Positions 11,886 through 23,945 of a stretch of DNA of 64,000 bases are shown here, in pieces. The number at the start of each line of letters is the position of its first letter. The stretch's first letter is position 1. The notes beneath the pieces were generated by a model. It saw only the letters and a program-made list of their open reading frames with translations, did no database searches and was not told the origin of the DNA. The translations under genes were made by a program, and so were the position numbers. This stretch comes from Cymbidium sinense (taxonomy: Eukaryota > Streptophyta > Magnoliopsida > Asparagales > Orchidaceae): assembly GCA_021442155.1 (NCBI GenBank), contig CM038214.1, forward strand, positions 311,767,001-311,831,000. The letters are read 5' to 3'.

Positions 11886-12146
11886 TTAGACTTGTTGATT
11901 TTGAGGGAGGTAGTAAGTCACATCCTCATATATCCTGACCTTATGAATTGTAAATGGCTTGAGATCTCCTTTGACATAGTAGACGATCCCATCTCTCACA
12001 AACTTCATATGTTGATGTAAAGAGGATGGAACTATGTTGCTCTCATGTATCCATGGTCTCCTAAGCAAAACATTGAAAGATGTATCCGAGTCTATAATGT
12101 GAAACTTAGCTTTGGTTTTCCATTCATCTATCGCCAAGGGCAACAC
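11886..12146 (-). pseudogene. Retropepsin C-terminal fragment, Tat copy 1
   Basis: The frame reads LPLAIDEWKTKAKFHIID, TSFNVLLRRPWIHE, VPSSLHQHMKFV, and a short tail ending YYLPQNQQ. The LL-x-RPW-H pattern followed by VPS-x-H-x-x-x-KF is the classic end of the plant gypsy retropepsin domain, which cleaves the Gag-Pol polyprotein. The N-terminal part with the catalytic D-S/T-G is missing. The element breaks into satellite at about 12240. Confidence 0.78.
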
Positions 12147-12240
12147 TGTGGAGCCTAAGGCCTGTTGACCTCACTTTTGGAGTGTGGAGTCAATCTTTCC
12201 ATCTTTAACTAAGGAGTCTTCTAGACACTAAGACTCCCCT

Positions 12241-12960
12241 AATTGAATAAACATAAACCTACTAGTTTACTTAATTTAAAATAAAATAAAATAAAATAAA
12301 AATAGAAAAAATAGAAAAAAAAACCCTACCCCTAAATCCTAATCCCTAAAATAATCTTGAGCCCTAAACCTACAACCCTAAACCATAAACCCTAAACCCT
12401 AAACCCTAAAACTCTAAACCCTAAACCCTAAACCCTAAATCCTAAAACCCTAAACCCTAAACACTAAAACATACAACCCTAAACCCTAAATGCCAAACCC
12501 TAAACCCCAAACCCTAAACCCTAAACCCTAAACCCTCACCGTGAAAACCTAAAAACTTAAACCTAAACTAAATAAATCCTAAATATAAAATAAATAAAAA
12601 ATGTAAACCTAAATAAAAAAAACTAAAATAAAATAAAATAAAAACCTAAACTAAAACCTAATCCAAAACCTAAAACTAAAAATAACATAAATTAAAAATA
12701 AAAACTAAACTAAAATAAAATAAATAAAAACCTAAACTAAACTATAAAATAAAATAAACCTAAAAATAGAAAACCTAAATAAAATAAAACCTAAATGTAA
12801 AATAAGAATAAAATAAACATAAAATAAAATAAAATAAAAACTAAATGAAAACCTAAACCTAAAAAATAAACTTAAAAATAAAACCTGAAAAAAACCTAAA
12901 CCCAAAATAAACTAAACCTAAACCCTAAACTAAATAAAATCAAATAAACTAAAAATAAAC
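12241..12960. repeat. Telomere-like composite satellite, block B
   Basis: The satellite resumes with a landmark box at 12250-12282 (CTAGTTTACTTAATTT), followed by a CCCTAAA cluster (12310-12545) and AAATAAAATAAA/CCTAAACC sequence. It runs directly into the LINE at about 12961, and the interrupted AT-rich segment continues at about 18022. No gene is seen. Confidence 0.85.
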
Positions 12961-13269
12961 CTGTTGCTGAAAAGATGCATTTGCATTGATAAAGAAAAAG
13001 ACTGGTTACAAGTTATAAAAGTTGCAAAAGAAAGCAAAAACTAGCTACTAACAGCATGTTTCCTATCCTCCTCCAAAAGCACAAAATCATGAAGGAATAG
13101 TGTGGTTATCTAAGTTATACATAAAAATCAAAGCAAGTAGCTATATCGCATAAAAGTCGGCTAAGTTATTGTTAGATCTTGTGTGTAAGCAAAATAACCC
13201 GGTGGAAGTTCTTCAAAAGTTTATGTCGAGCCTCGAGGCCGTTCATATCTCACTCAGAGAGAGCTTGAG

Positions 13270-13540
13270 GTGGTCCACCACCCGATGTTATCCCCTTCAA
13301 TGACTATGCCTCATCTGTCATCCAAGGCTCCATAACAACAAAGTAGAGCATGGGCTAATTCCATTGTCGTCTTTGTCCCAATGTTGGAAACAATGACCCA
13401 TAGCTTTGATGAAGTTTCCATTGTCATCCCCAAGACCACGAATCTTGGGACCCATTAGAAAGTAAGGATCCATCCACGTTCCTTGATCCAACCAGAAGGG
13501 GGAGGACACCACATAGTAGGTTTGATTAGCCCATAGGGCT
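13270..13540 (-). pseudogene. Probable LINE RNase H remnant
   Basis: After the zinc finger, on the minus strand, fragments resembling plant LINE RNase H appear in shifting frames: a PPPSGWIK lead, NVDGSLLSNG (compare the V/N-x-DGS catalytic motif), ELAHALLCCYGAL and IEGDN. The frames switch several times, so the domain is heavily decayed. The identification rests on motif order and position. Confidence is moderate. Confidence 0.5.
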
Positions 13541-13699
13541 GGGTGATGTCCCATTGCTTGGAAGGGAATGGATTCAAGGATTGAAAGATAATTTTGGGGG
13601 TGCCATGGCTACTGACCATGCTTTTAGCATTACCCTCCGGACTTGGTAGATAACAGCACAGTAGCATTTAGCCCAGACCATACTTGGTTGCACATTTTG

Positions 13700-14614
13700 A
13701 ATGGCTTGAAGGAGATCAATTAAGTTGCTGAAAATAGGAATTGAGAACCCCCATTTTGCAAGAATCTAAATTATAGCATTGGTAAGGCTGCAATGGACAA
13801 CAATATGCTCAACATCTTCCTCCTGGTTGCATCCCCAAGGGCACATAGTGTTTTCCGTTAAAGCCAACCAACAATTGGTTGGTATAGCATGTTGGATGAG
13901 CCTCCACCAAAAAATTCTTTCCCTAGGGGAAGTTTTAGCTTTTGAAATCGATGTTTCTTTTTAGCAAAGATACCTTGGTAAACTATAGAGGTGATGGTGG
14001 TTCCCAATGGGTTCTTGATTAGCTCAGTTGATCCCGATGTTGGTTGGTCCAGATTTGTATTTTGGAGATGCGATATAAGGTTGCCAAACAACACCTACGC
14101 TTCTCCAAATTCCATTTGTTGGTCATAATCAGGTTGGCAATGCTCCAATCTGCAGAATTTTCCATGTTAAGGAAGGTAGGCCATTTGGCCAACGGTAGGT
14201 CAGCAATCCATGCAACATTTGTGAAGTCAATGTCCTCACCATTGGCAATTTTCCAAAGCAAATTCTGCTGCAGATTTTTTGCCCCATCGGTGATGATTTT
14301 CCAGCTCATGGAGTACTCCTTTTTGTGTTTTGCTGCCAAATATTCTTCCCATATCTTTCCAAAAGACACTTGTGTAGCAGTGTGTTTGGTTTGTTAAGAA
14401 ACTCCCAAGCTAATCTGGAATGGAGAGGTCCATGCCACCTCTCGGCTGAATGCATCCCAAGTCCGCCATTTCTACAGGTTGTGCAGATTTTTTCCCAAGC
14501 AATGTAGTGTAAGCCATGTTGGTTGGGCCCCCCTTGCCAAAGGAAACACTGAGCAAGTTTCTCTATCTCATTGGTGATGCTTTTGGGTACCAAGGTGTGA
14601 GTAACTTGATACAT
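13700..14614 (-). pseudogene. LINE RVT-associated zinc-finger region
   Basis: The frame at 14306-14614 reads ITNEIEKLAQCFLWQG and WEKICTTCRNGGLGMHS, typical of the segment after plant LINE RT. Further on, at about 13780-13930, a frame reads RERIFWWRLIQHAIPTN, then CPWGC with EEDVEHIVVHC, which is the C-x-x-x-C...H...C zinc-binding pattern of the zf-RVT family. Frames at 14019-14369 and 13858-14094 cover the intervening part with shifts. Confidence 0.78.
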
Positions 14615-14699
14615 GGAAATCGAGTAAAGAAGACTTGATTAGTTGAGTCGAGCCATAGATAAATGTCGAATACCCCAATGGCTTATCCTTTCTCTTGCC

Positions 14700-15420
14700 T
14701 TCTTGGTTAGCTACAGAAAATCTGCGGTTTTCTTTCTCATGGCCAACTTGATGCCTAAGTATTCAAGCTCTTGGACCTTCTTGAACCCCATGAGTTTGAC
14801 AATCCTGTTTGCTTTCCACCGGTGAATGGCTTTGCTGAAAATGATAGCACTCTTGGTAGTGTTAATCCGTTGCCCGGTCCAGCTGCAATAATCATCTAGA
14901 ACTCTAATGATGCATTTGGCATGGGTGATGGATACTTTGGATGAGATGATGATGTCGTCGGCATAAAGCAGGTGGGAAATATTAGTGCCCCCGTTGGCTA
15001 TGGGAACACCAATTTCGGTTTCTCCTGTTTGATGGCCTTGGAGAGGAGTTCCGAGCAAAGAATAAAGAGGTATGGAGATCGTGGGCAGCCTTGTCGAAAC
15101 CCACAATGGGCTTTTATCCAATTTGTTCTTTGGCCATTGAGTAGTAGTGCAAAGGAGGGGAAGGAGACACATTGGAGAAGCCAATTTTGAAATTTGTTTG
15201 GCATTCTCATTTTATGGAGGACAAGAGCAAGAGTTTCCCAACTCATTTTATCATAAAGCTCCATGTCAATTTTGAGTGCCATGAAGCCATCTTTAGATGT
15301 AGAGTGTTGAAACTTGTTGATAATCTCCGAGCCAAACAATGGTGTCGATCTATGAGGTACAAAGCCTCTCGAGATTATGTGTGGGAGAATGTTTTCACAC
15401 AAGGATCTTGGCTATAATCT
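14700..15420 (-). pseudogene. LINE reverse transcriptase
   Basis: Two overlapping minus-strand frames, 14998-15402 and 14711-15184, carry the RT domain. Visible motifs are a catalytic-Asp block MALKIDMELYDKMSWETL, then GFRQGCPRSPYLFILCSELLS, the YADD catalytic box at 14954-14965 (LLYADDIIISS), and VQELEYLGIKLA downstream. The YDKMSWE block is one residue short of the usual form, and a frameshift separates the two halves. The enzyme primes on nicked target DNA in active elements; this copy is broken. Confidence 0.88.
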
Positions 15421-16164
15421 TGTATGATGTTCTGCATAAGCTGATCGATCTGAATTTTGCTGGGCAATCAACATTCTGTGATTTGGGCAAGAGGATCACC
15501 AAAGTTTCCTTCCACTGAGAAGCCATGGTGCCCTTGTGGAAGAACTCTTTATAGCCTCAATGACGGCCAATGATTGCCAAAAGTGCTTAAAGAAAGATGC
15601 GGTGATGCCATCTATCCACGAGCAGTTGGCATAGTATGGATCACCTCCCAAATTTCAATTTCGTTGGTGTCCATCTCCAAAAGTTCCCCTACTTGAGGCG
15701 GGATTCTAAAATTTTCAACAAAACATGGCCATCCGGAGGTAGTGATAGGTAGAGCACTCCATTTATGCTGAAAAAAATCCATGAAGGTTTGGTGGATTAA
15801 GGTTGGATCATTCGTGCTCCTTCCATCTTCAAGTTTGAGTGTGCTAATTCTATTCGATCTCCTCCGAGCAGATGCAATTGCTTGGAAAAGTGGGTATTGG
15901 CATCCCCCTCCTCAGCCCACCTGATTTTGGCTCTTTGTTTCCACCAACAAGCGAGGCGGGCAAGAGTTGAATTGATTCATTAGCTTTGTAGGAGTTCCAG
16001 CTCTTGTTGCTCTCGACCCCATTGAGTGCAAGTTACTGTTGCATAATTTCAGCTTGGAGAGTGTCTCTTTGTTTGCTTAAGTCTTGAGCTTATTCTTGCT
16101 CCAATAGAATAGGTTCTTCAATGTCTTGCACTTTCTATCGTTTTCAGCTTTGGAGCCATTGTAA

Positions 16165-16920
16165 TTGCTATGCCAATTTTTCACACAAGCTTCCATGCCA
16201 TTGGGTAAGACGACCATGTGTCTTCAAATCGTGACCATCTATGTGATTTCCACTCTTCATTGGCCTGAATTTGGGAAGGATAGGGCAATGATCATGTCTG
16301 TGGTAGGTGTTTGGTTTGGGCAAGAGGTAGGTTGGAGGCAATTGAATTGATGAAGCGGTCAAGCACCCAGATCTGGCTCTCTTATCTTTGTTGGTCCATG
16401 TGAATCTTGGACCATTGAATTTAGTTAATGAAGGTCCCCAAGCGTCAAGAAGTCCATCATCTCCTTTGCCACGGGAGAGAATTTAAATTGCTTTCCACCT
16501 TTTTTGTCGCTAGCATCGTAAATACAATTGAAATCTCCCCCAATGATAGCCGGCAAATCTGTGTTTAGCAAGGGAGTTAAGGTGTCCCATAACCCCCGGC
16601 GAGTGTGATAATCCTTGTTAGCATAGCAGATGGCCACCCTCCATATGGACTTGTTATGCTAATGTTGCCCACCATACATTCATCTTGTGTGATAGAGAGA
16701 AGGTGATTAAGTCACTTCTCCATGAGCGAGGATACCTCGATTTTCCTACGGTTGGTGTAGAAAATCCCAATTGCACCCTGCAATTTTATCAATTTCCTTC
16801 TTATGACTTCCTCCACTTTGGTTTCGAGGCATGAAGAGAGCATGGTGCTCTCCAAGAATTTCGAGATACTGTGGCCTTCTTACGGACTCCCACAATTCCA
16901 TATTATGATGGAAGTCATGG
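16165..16920 (-). pseudogene. LINE apurinic endonuclease domain
   Basis: MTSIIIWNCGSP (16883-16918) marks the start of the endonuclease (compare the usual WNCRG). A later frame (16425-16637) reads AICYANKD, RRGLWDTL and IIGGDFNCIYDASDKKGG, the catalytic GGDFN motif. Downstream is FTWTNK, and the 16168-16362 frame gives HRHDHCPILPKF, corresponding to the SDHCP motif with the Ser changed. Order and spacing fit an L1-type AP endonuclease that nicks the target DNA. Several frameshifts inactivate it. Confidence 0.8.
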
Positions 16921-17212
16921 GTGGGCGTTGAGGTGTCCCCCTCTCGATGTGGAATTCACTCTTCTTTCGCTTTCGTGGTATCGCTTTGATCGGTCCTAGC
17001 TGACCAAGTTCCCGCTGAAGGTGTGTTTTAGAGTCACGGCCTTGCCCATTTTTTGCTTTGTTGTGTTTGAAGAAAGTGGTGGCATCTTCAGTTTCCTTGG
17101 CTGCAGCAAAAATTGTTTGTATTTGAGGTGAGGATGGTTCCCCCTTATCCTTGTCTTGATGAGTGCTAGAAAACTGGTTGTGGCAGAGTAAAAGTCTATG
17201 CCTTAGCTTTGT

Positions 17213-18017
17213 TGTGAAATCCAGCACACACACAGGTATTTAAAGAGTAAACGAGAAAACTCCAGAAATTTTTTCGTGGAAAAACCTCGAAAAGAGGGAA
17301 AAACCACGAGGTCTAGCCTAGTAAGAATCTTCCACTATGTATTTGTTTTAGAGTACAATATTTCCCAATAATGGGATTACAAAATGGTACATAAGAAGGG
17401 CTAACAATGAGAATCTAAGAATCAGATAACAGCAGCTATATAGTTACATTCAGGTTGTAACAGTTGCTAGTGGTAGCAGATGATGATGAGCAGCGGAGAT
17501 CAGGGACTGATGATGAAGGTCGTCATGATGGTGACTGATGGAGATTGACGACGGCAAGGACCAGCGGCGGTGGCTGACGGTGGAGGCCGGCGGCGGTGGT
17601 TGACAACCATCAAGTGGTGGCACCTTTGTGCTTGGAGGATTTTCAAGCTTTAGAGTTCCCTCCTCTCTCTTGCTTGGGCTCCCCTCATATGAGGAATGAG
17701 GGGCTATTTATAGATTGGAGGAGTCGCATCTCTGTAAATACATGCAAAATCTGAACCACTCCCCTCCATCGGATGGCTCGAAATGATTCCTTTGATCATT
17801 TGATGTATTTTAAGTATTTGACTGCTCGAATGAAGTCAGAATTATGAGATCTTGGGCTTGTTAGATCCGGCTCGTCAAGACGTTCGATTTGACTATAATC
17901 ACTCCATGTTTAAGAGTTGATTGATAATAAGCTCTTGATCTCGGTTAGTCTTGATTCAGAATCAGATTGCTTTCGACATCAAGATTTGTGCTTCGACTAG
18001 TAGAATTTTTAGGGCCA
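17213..18017 (-). mobile_element. LTR-like segment (solo or truncated LTR) upstream of the LINE
   Basis: About 805 bases bounded by TG...CA on the plus strand (TGTGAAATCC at 17213, GGGCCA at 18012-18017). On the minus strand it has a TATA box (17704-17713) about two-fifths of the way in. Towards the LINE-proximal end comes a segment resembling Ty1/copia LTRs, with GTGGTTTTTCC and CCTCGAAAAG words (17270-17320). I infer U3 at about 17690-18017 and R-U5 at 17213-17690. No target-site duplication is evident, and no internal retrotransposon region adjoins it. Confidence 0.6.
17704..17713 (-). promoter_or_regulatory. TATA box of the LTR-like segment
   Basis: The minus strand reads CTATAAATAG, a strong plant TATA consensus. 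Transcription from it would run toward the LINE endonuclease and RT, in the LINE's own sense. Activity is not testable from sequence. Confidence 0.6.
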
Positions 18018-21000
18018 TACCAAAACTTAAACCTAAACTAAAAAATAAAACCTAAAAATAAACGTAAAAATAAACCTAAAATGAAAACCTAAAACTTAAA
18101 CCTAAAAAAATAAAATAAAAAACTAAACCTAAACCTAAAAATAAAAATAAAACCTAAACCTAAAATATAAAATTAAATAGATAAACTGAAAATATAAAAA
18201 CTTGAACTTAAAAAAATATACTAAAAATAAATAAACATAAATTAATAAACCTAAACTAAATAAAATATAAAATAATAAAATAAAACAAAATAAACTAAAA
18301 AACAAAGCCTAAAGTAATCTAAATCTATAATAAACCTAAAATGTGATATAAAACCAAAACCTAAATAAAATAATAAAATAAAATAAATTAAAAACATAAA
18401 CAAAAACCTAAACCTAAACCTAAAAATAATATAAAATAAACTAATAAAAATAAACTAAAATAAAATAAATAAAAACCTAAACTAAACTAAAAATATAAGG
18501 TAAACCTAAGAATAAAAAATCTAAATAAAATAAAAAGTAAACATAAAATGAAAATAAAATAAACCTAAAATAAACCTAAAATAAAATAAAATAAAAACTA
18601 AATAAAAAATCTGAACCTAAAAAATAAACCTAAAAATAAATAAAAAATAAAACCTAAAACCAAAACTAAAAAAAAACATAAACCTAAAATAAAAATAAAT
18701 AAAATAAAACAAAATAAACTTAAACCTAAACCTAAACTAAAATAAACTAAACTAAAATAAATTAAGCTTAAACCTAAATGTAAAGCTAAACCTAAACTGA
18801 ATAAAATAAAATAAACTAAAAATAAACCTAACCTTAAATTAACAAATAAAACCTAAAAATAAACCTGAAATAAAAACCTAAAATCTAAACCTATAAAAGT
18901 AAAATAAAAACCTAAACCTAAAAATTAAAAATAAAACCTAAACCCAAAAAAGAAAATTAAAATTAAACTCAACTAAAAAATAAACCTAAACATAAAAAAT
19001 AAACTAAAATAAAAAACCTAAAATAAAATAAATTCACCTAAAATAAATAAATAAAGCTAAATAAAATAAAAAACTATCCATAAATAAAAATAAAGAATAA
19101 AATAAACTAAAATAAATAAAAAATAAACTAACTAAAATAAATAAACTTAAACATACTAGTTTATTTAATTTAAAAAAAACACTAAACACTAAGCTAACCC
19201 TAAACCCTAAACCCTAAACCATAAACCTTTAAAATCTTAAACCCTAAAGCCTAAACACTAAACCTTAAACCCTAAACCATAAACCCTAAACCCTAAATCT
19301 TAAAACAAACCATGAAACCCACCTAAAACAAGCCAAACACTACACTAAAAATAAAACCAAAACATAAACTGAATAAAACCTACAAATTAAATATATATAA
19401 AAAAAAAGCTAAACTTAAATATAATAAAAATAAAATAAAAACCTAAACCAAGAACTAAAAATAAATTAAAATAAACTAAAATAAAATAAATGAAAACCTA
19501 AAATAAACTAAAAAAACCTAAGAATAAAAAACATAAATAAAATAAAAACAAAATGTAAAATAAAAATAAAATAAACCTAAAATAAAATAAATTAAATTAA
19601 ATAAAAATGTCAACCTAAAAATAAAACCTAAAAATAAATAAAAAAAAAACCTAAACCCTAAACTAAAAAAAACCTAAACCTAAAATAAAAATAAAATTAA
19701 CCTAAACCAAAACGTAAACTACATCAAACTAAACTAAAATAAATAAAACCTAAACTAAACCTAAATTAAACTAAACATAAACCTAAACATAAACTAAAGA
19801 AAATAAAATAAATTAAAAATAAACCTAGACCTAAACTAAAACATAAAGAGTTCAAATAAACCTAAAATAAAAACCTAAAACCTCAACCTCAAAAAATAAA
19901 ATAAAAACCTAAACCTAAACCTAAAAATAAAAAAATAAAACCTAAATGTAAAAAATAAAATAAAAAAATAACTCAAGTAAAAAATAAATCTAAAGTTAAA
20001 CCTAAGCCTAAAAAAAAACTAAAATAAAAATCCTAAACTCAAATAAATAAACTTAAAATAAATTAAAATAAAAATAAACCTAAATAAAAAAAATAAAATA
20101 AACTAAAATAAAAAAAACTAAATAAACATAAACATATTAGTTTACTAAATTTAAGAAAAATAAAAAAGATCAAAAATAAAAACTAAAAAAATTTAACTGT
20201 AAAACTAACCCTAAACCCTAAATCCTAAACCCCAAAACCCTAAACCTTAAAACCTAAACCCTAAACCCTAATCCCTAAACATTAAACCCTAAAGCCTTGA
20301 ACCCTAAACCTACAAACTTAAACCATAAACAACAAATGCCAAACCCTAAACCTTAAATTCTAAACCCTAAAAACCTAAAAACCTAAACCTAAACTAAATA
20401 AAACCTAAAAATAAAAAAAATAAAAAACCTAAACCAAAATAAAATAAAATATATTAAAAACTTAAACTAAAAAATAAACCTAAACCTAAAAAATGAAAAT
20501 TAAAATTAAAACTAAATTAAAATAAAATAAATAAAACATATGACTTAAAGGATAAAATAAACTTAAAATAAAACCTAAATAAATTAAACCTAAAAAAATA
20601 AAATAAAATAAACCTAAAAAATTAAAATAAAAATTAAATAAAAACCTAAACCTAAAATATAAACCTAAAAATAAAACCTAAAAAAAACCTAAACCTAAAA
20701 TAAATAAAATAAAATAAACCTATTCCTAAACTAAACTAAATAAAACCATAACCTAAACCTAAGATAAACTAAACCTAAAGCCTAAACTAAATAAAATAAA
20801 AAATAAAATAAACCTAAACTAAAATAAAATCTAAAATATACTTAAAATAAAACCTACAACCTAAACCTAAAAATAAAAAATAAAACATAAACCTAAAAAA
20901 TAAAAAATAAAAATAGATTAAAAATAAATATAAACCTAAAGCTAAAAATACTAAATTAAAACCAAATAAAATAAATAAACATAAAATAAATAAACTAAAT

Positions 21001-23945
21001 TGGATAAAAAAATTATAAAATTAAAAAAATAAATAAACTAACTAAATATAAAACCCAAACCCTAAACCCTAATACAAATCCCAAACCCTAAACCCAAACT
21101 AACCCCAAACTAAATATTAAACACTAAATCTTACCATACTTAAACCTGAACCTGTGAGCCTAAAAGACCCTAAAATCCTAAACCCTAAAGCTCCAGCCCT
21201 GATCTGACACACTGGTTACAAACCCTGAGCCACTCAACCCAATCACAGACCCTCCACAAGGGTTACACTAAATCTTAAACACATGCCTGCACCCTAAACC
21301 TAGGCTTTAAAACCCTAAACTAACCCTGACCCTAAACCTGCAAAGACCCTAAACCAGACCCCAGACCTAAACCATAAACCCTGAGCTCACAGGCCCTAAC
21401 ATGCCTAAATCAAACCTACAAAACCTAAACCTAAACTAAATAAATCTTAAAAAAAAACCAAAACCTAAATAAAATATAAATAAAAACCTAAACTGAAACC
21501 TAAACCTAAACATAAAATAAAATAAAATAAAAAAAATAAAAATAAACTAAAATAAAATAAATAAAAACTTAAACTAAACTAAAAAATAGAATAAACCTAA
21601 GAATAAAAAACCTAAATATAATAAGAACTAAATGTTAACCCTAAATAAAATAAGCCAAAAATAAAATAAAATAAAAATTAAATAAAAACTTAAATCTAAA
21701 TAATAAACTTAAAATTAAATAAAAATTAAAACCTAAACCCTAAACTAAAAAGAAAATCTAAACTTAAAATAAATTAAAATAAAAAACTATAGGAAAATAA
21801 ATAAATCTAAAATAAATAAACTAAACTAAATAAAAAAATAAATAAACCTAAGTTAAAATAAAAAAAATAAAATAAAATATATAAAACTAAATTTAATTAC
21901 TAAAAACTTAACCCATGGGTTTGCTTAATAAAAACAAAACCTTAAAAACATATTTTAAACCCTAAACCCAACCTCAAAACCATAAAGCTAAACCCTAAAC
22001 CCTAACCTAAACTAAATCATGCATAAACCCTAAACCTAAACTCTACCCTAAATCCTAAATCCTTAACCCTAAACCTAAAACCATAAACCCAAAACCCCTT
22101 AAACCCTAAAGAAACCTAAACCTAAAGCATACCCAAAACCCTAAAATAACCTTAAACATTAACTCTAAAGCCTAAATCCTAAACCCCAAACCCTAAATCT
22201 AAACTTAAAGTAGCTAATAAATTTAAAAATAAACCTAAACCCTAAAATATAATAAACCTAAACCCTAAGAATGTGCATAACCTTGATGGTAGGAACATCA
22301 CCATCAACTAGGCTCTAGATCGGTGATGAAGGCAAGCAGCGGGGCGAGTTGCTATGATAGTGGTTGGGGATCTGGAGTTGCTAGTGGATATGGAGGTGGT
22401 GGTCGGAGCAGTGGTGGTTATGGAGGTGGGATGAATGACGGAGGTTATAGCCATGGTCGAATGCGCTACTTGAGAGGCTGGGGTGGCTCTGATGGGAACT
22501 GGAGAAACTGAAGAATGGTCGATCTGATCTACTACTTATGGAAATAAACATAAACATAAACCTAAACCTATAAAATAAACTAAAATAAAAAACCTAAACT
22601 AAAATAAATAAACTTAAAATTAATAAGCTAAACTAAATAAAAAAGTAACCTAAATAAAAAAAATAAAATAAACTAAAATAAATAAAAAATAAACTAAATA
22701 AACTATTTAAAACTAAACCTACCAGTTTACTTAATTTAAAAAAAACTCTAAACCCTAAACCTACAACCATAAACCCTAAAAATCCTAAACCCTAAACCCT
22801 AATACTATAAACCCTAAACCCTAATCTAACCCTAAACATAAAACCCTAAACCCTAAAAACCCTAAAACCTAAAGCCTAAACCCTAAACCCTAAATTAACC
22901 CTAATCCTTAAACCCTAAACCATAAACCCTCAAAACCCTAAAGCCTAAAGGCTAAAGCCTAAACACTAAACCCTAAACCATAAACCTTGCATCCTAAAAA
23001 CCTAAGCATAAACAAAATAAAACTTAAAAATAAAATAAATTAAAAAACCAAAACTAAAAGCTAAACTTAAACCTAAAAATAAAATAAAATAAAAATAAAA
23101 ATAAACTAAAATAAAATAAATAAAAACCTAAACAAAACTAAAAAATAAAAAATCTAAATAAAATAAAAACTAAAAATAAAATAAACCTAAAATAATATAA
23201 AATAAAAACTAAAATTAAAATAAACCTAAAATAATATAAAATAAAAACTAAATAAAAACCTAAACCAAAAAATAAACCTAAAAATAAATAATATATAAAA
23301 CCTAAACCCCTAACTAAAAGAAACATTAACTTAAAATAAAGTAAAGCTAAACCTAAACCTAAACTAAATAAAATAAAATAAACTAAAAATAAACCTAAAC
23401 CTAAACTAAAAAATAAAACCTAAAAATAAACCAAAAATAAAAACCTAAAACCTAAACCTAAAAAAATAAAATAAAATCCTAAACCTCAACCTAAAAATAA
23501 AAAAAAAACTAAACACAAAAAATAAAATAAAAATAAAACTCAAGTAAAAAATAAACTTAAAACTAAAAAATAAACAAAAATAAAAAATATAAACTAAAAT
23601 AAAAATCTTAAAATAAATAAACTAAAATAAAAATAACATAAATAAAAATAAAAAATAAAATAAATTCAAATAAATGGAAAATACCCTAAATAAATAAAAT
23701 AAACGTAAACCTACTAGTTTACTTAATTTAAAAAACCCTAAGACCTAAATCATAAACCTTAAACATTAAACCTTAAACCCTAAAATTAACCCTAAAACCT
23801 AAACCCTAAACTTATAACCCTAAACCTACAACCCTAAACCCTAAACCCTAAAACTTATAACCCTAAACCCTAAACCCTAAACCTCAAACCCTAAACCTTA
23901 AACCCTTAACCCTAAACTAACCCTAAACCCTAAACCCTAAACTTT
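18018..23945. repeat. Telomere-like composite satellite, block C
   Basis: Same satellite as block A. Landmark boxes lie near 19141-19181, 20122-20160, 21901-21930 (a variant, GGGTTTGCTTAAT), 22711-22745 and 23701-23740. CCCTAAA clusters follow them at 19185-19320, 20200-20380, 22745-23000 and 23740-23940. One GR-RBP fragment is present at 22270. The stretch 21150-21420 already shows some CCCTGAGCC variants. ORFs here are low-complexity. Confidence 0.85.
22270..22542 (+). pseudogene. GR-RBP 3' fragment, copy 3 (native C-terminus retained)
   Basis: This truncated GR-RBP tail has a frame open from 22323 to TGA at 22509-22511. It encodes SGYGGGGRSSGGYGGGMND, GGYSHGRMRYLRG and ends GGSDGNWRN. That ending is the usual C-terminus of plant GR-RBPs and shows where copies 1 and 2 were altered. 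Upstream, DGRNIT is still recognisable near 22290-22300. The fragment stops 30 bases after the stop codon and joins satellite, so the 3' UTR is missing. Confidence 0.8.

Larger units (their letters stand above)
6064..12240 (-). mobile_element. Tat-type Ty3/gypsy internal region, copy 1 (dead, LTR-less)
   Basis: This is a decayed LTR-retrotransposon pol read on the minus strand. From high to low coordinate the order is retropepsin end, lysine/glutamate linker, acidic spacer, RT, RNase H, second RNase H, integrase zinc finger, integrase core, integrase C-terminus, then about 1.6 kb of iterated non-coding DNA. The extra RNase H between RT-RNase H and integrase is the hallmark of the Tat lineage (Ogre/Retand relatives). 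Every domain is broken by stops or frameshifts, and no gag is recognisable. Satellite DNA abuts both ends, and neither edge has an LTR. The same order occurs at 32086-38880. Confidence 0.85.
12961..17230 (-). mobile_element. L1-type LINE, decayed, 5'-incomplete
   Basis: This is a non-LTR retrotransposon on the minus strand. From high to low coordinate it shows a short ORF1/ORF2 lead, apurinic endonuclease, reverse transcriptase, an RVT-associated zinc finger and a probable RNase H, then a 3' end near 12961. Multiple stops and frameshifts make it inactive. The layout (EN-RT-zf-RNase H) is that of plant L1 elements. A complete ORF1 is not present. The upstream side joins an LTR-like segment at about 17213. 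No clear target-site duplication is visible; satellite lies on the low side. Confidence 0.85.

Noticed and set aside
11662..11889. Plus-strand ORF with a Phe-rich end
   Set aside because: Antisense of the Tat polyprotein. The Phe run is the complement of the Lys/Glu linker tract.
14044..14397. 117-residue plus-strand ORF inside the LINE
   Set aside because: The minus strand carries the zf-RVT and RT-flanking motifs. The plus frame has no recognisable domain.
17160..18030. Primer-binding site of a full LTR retrotransposon
   Set aside because: No sequence complementary to an initiator-Met or other tRNA 3' end was visible next to the LTR. The neighbouring DNA is LINE on one side and satellite on the other.
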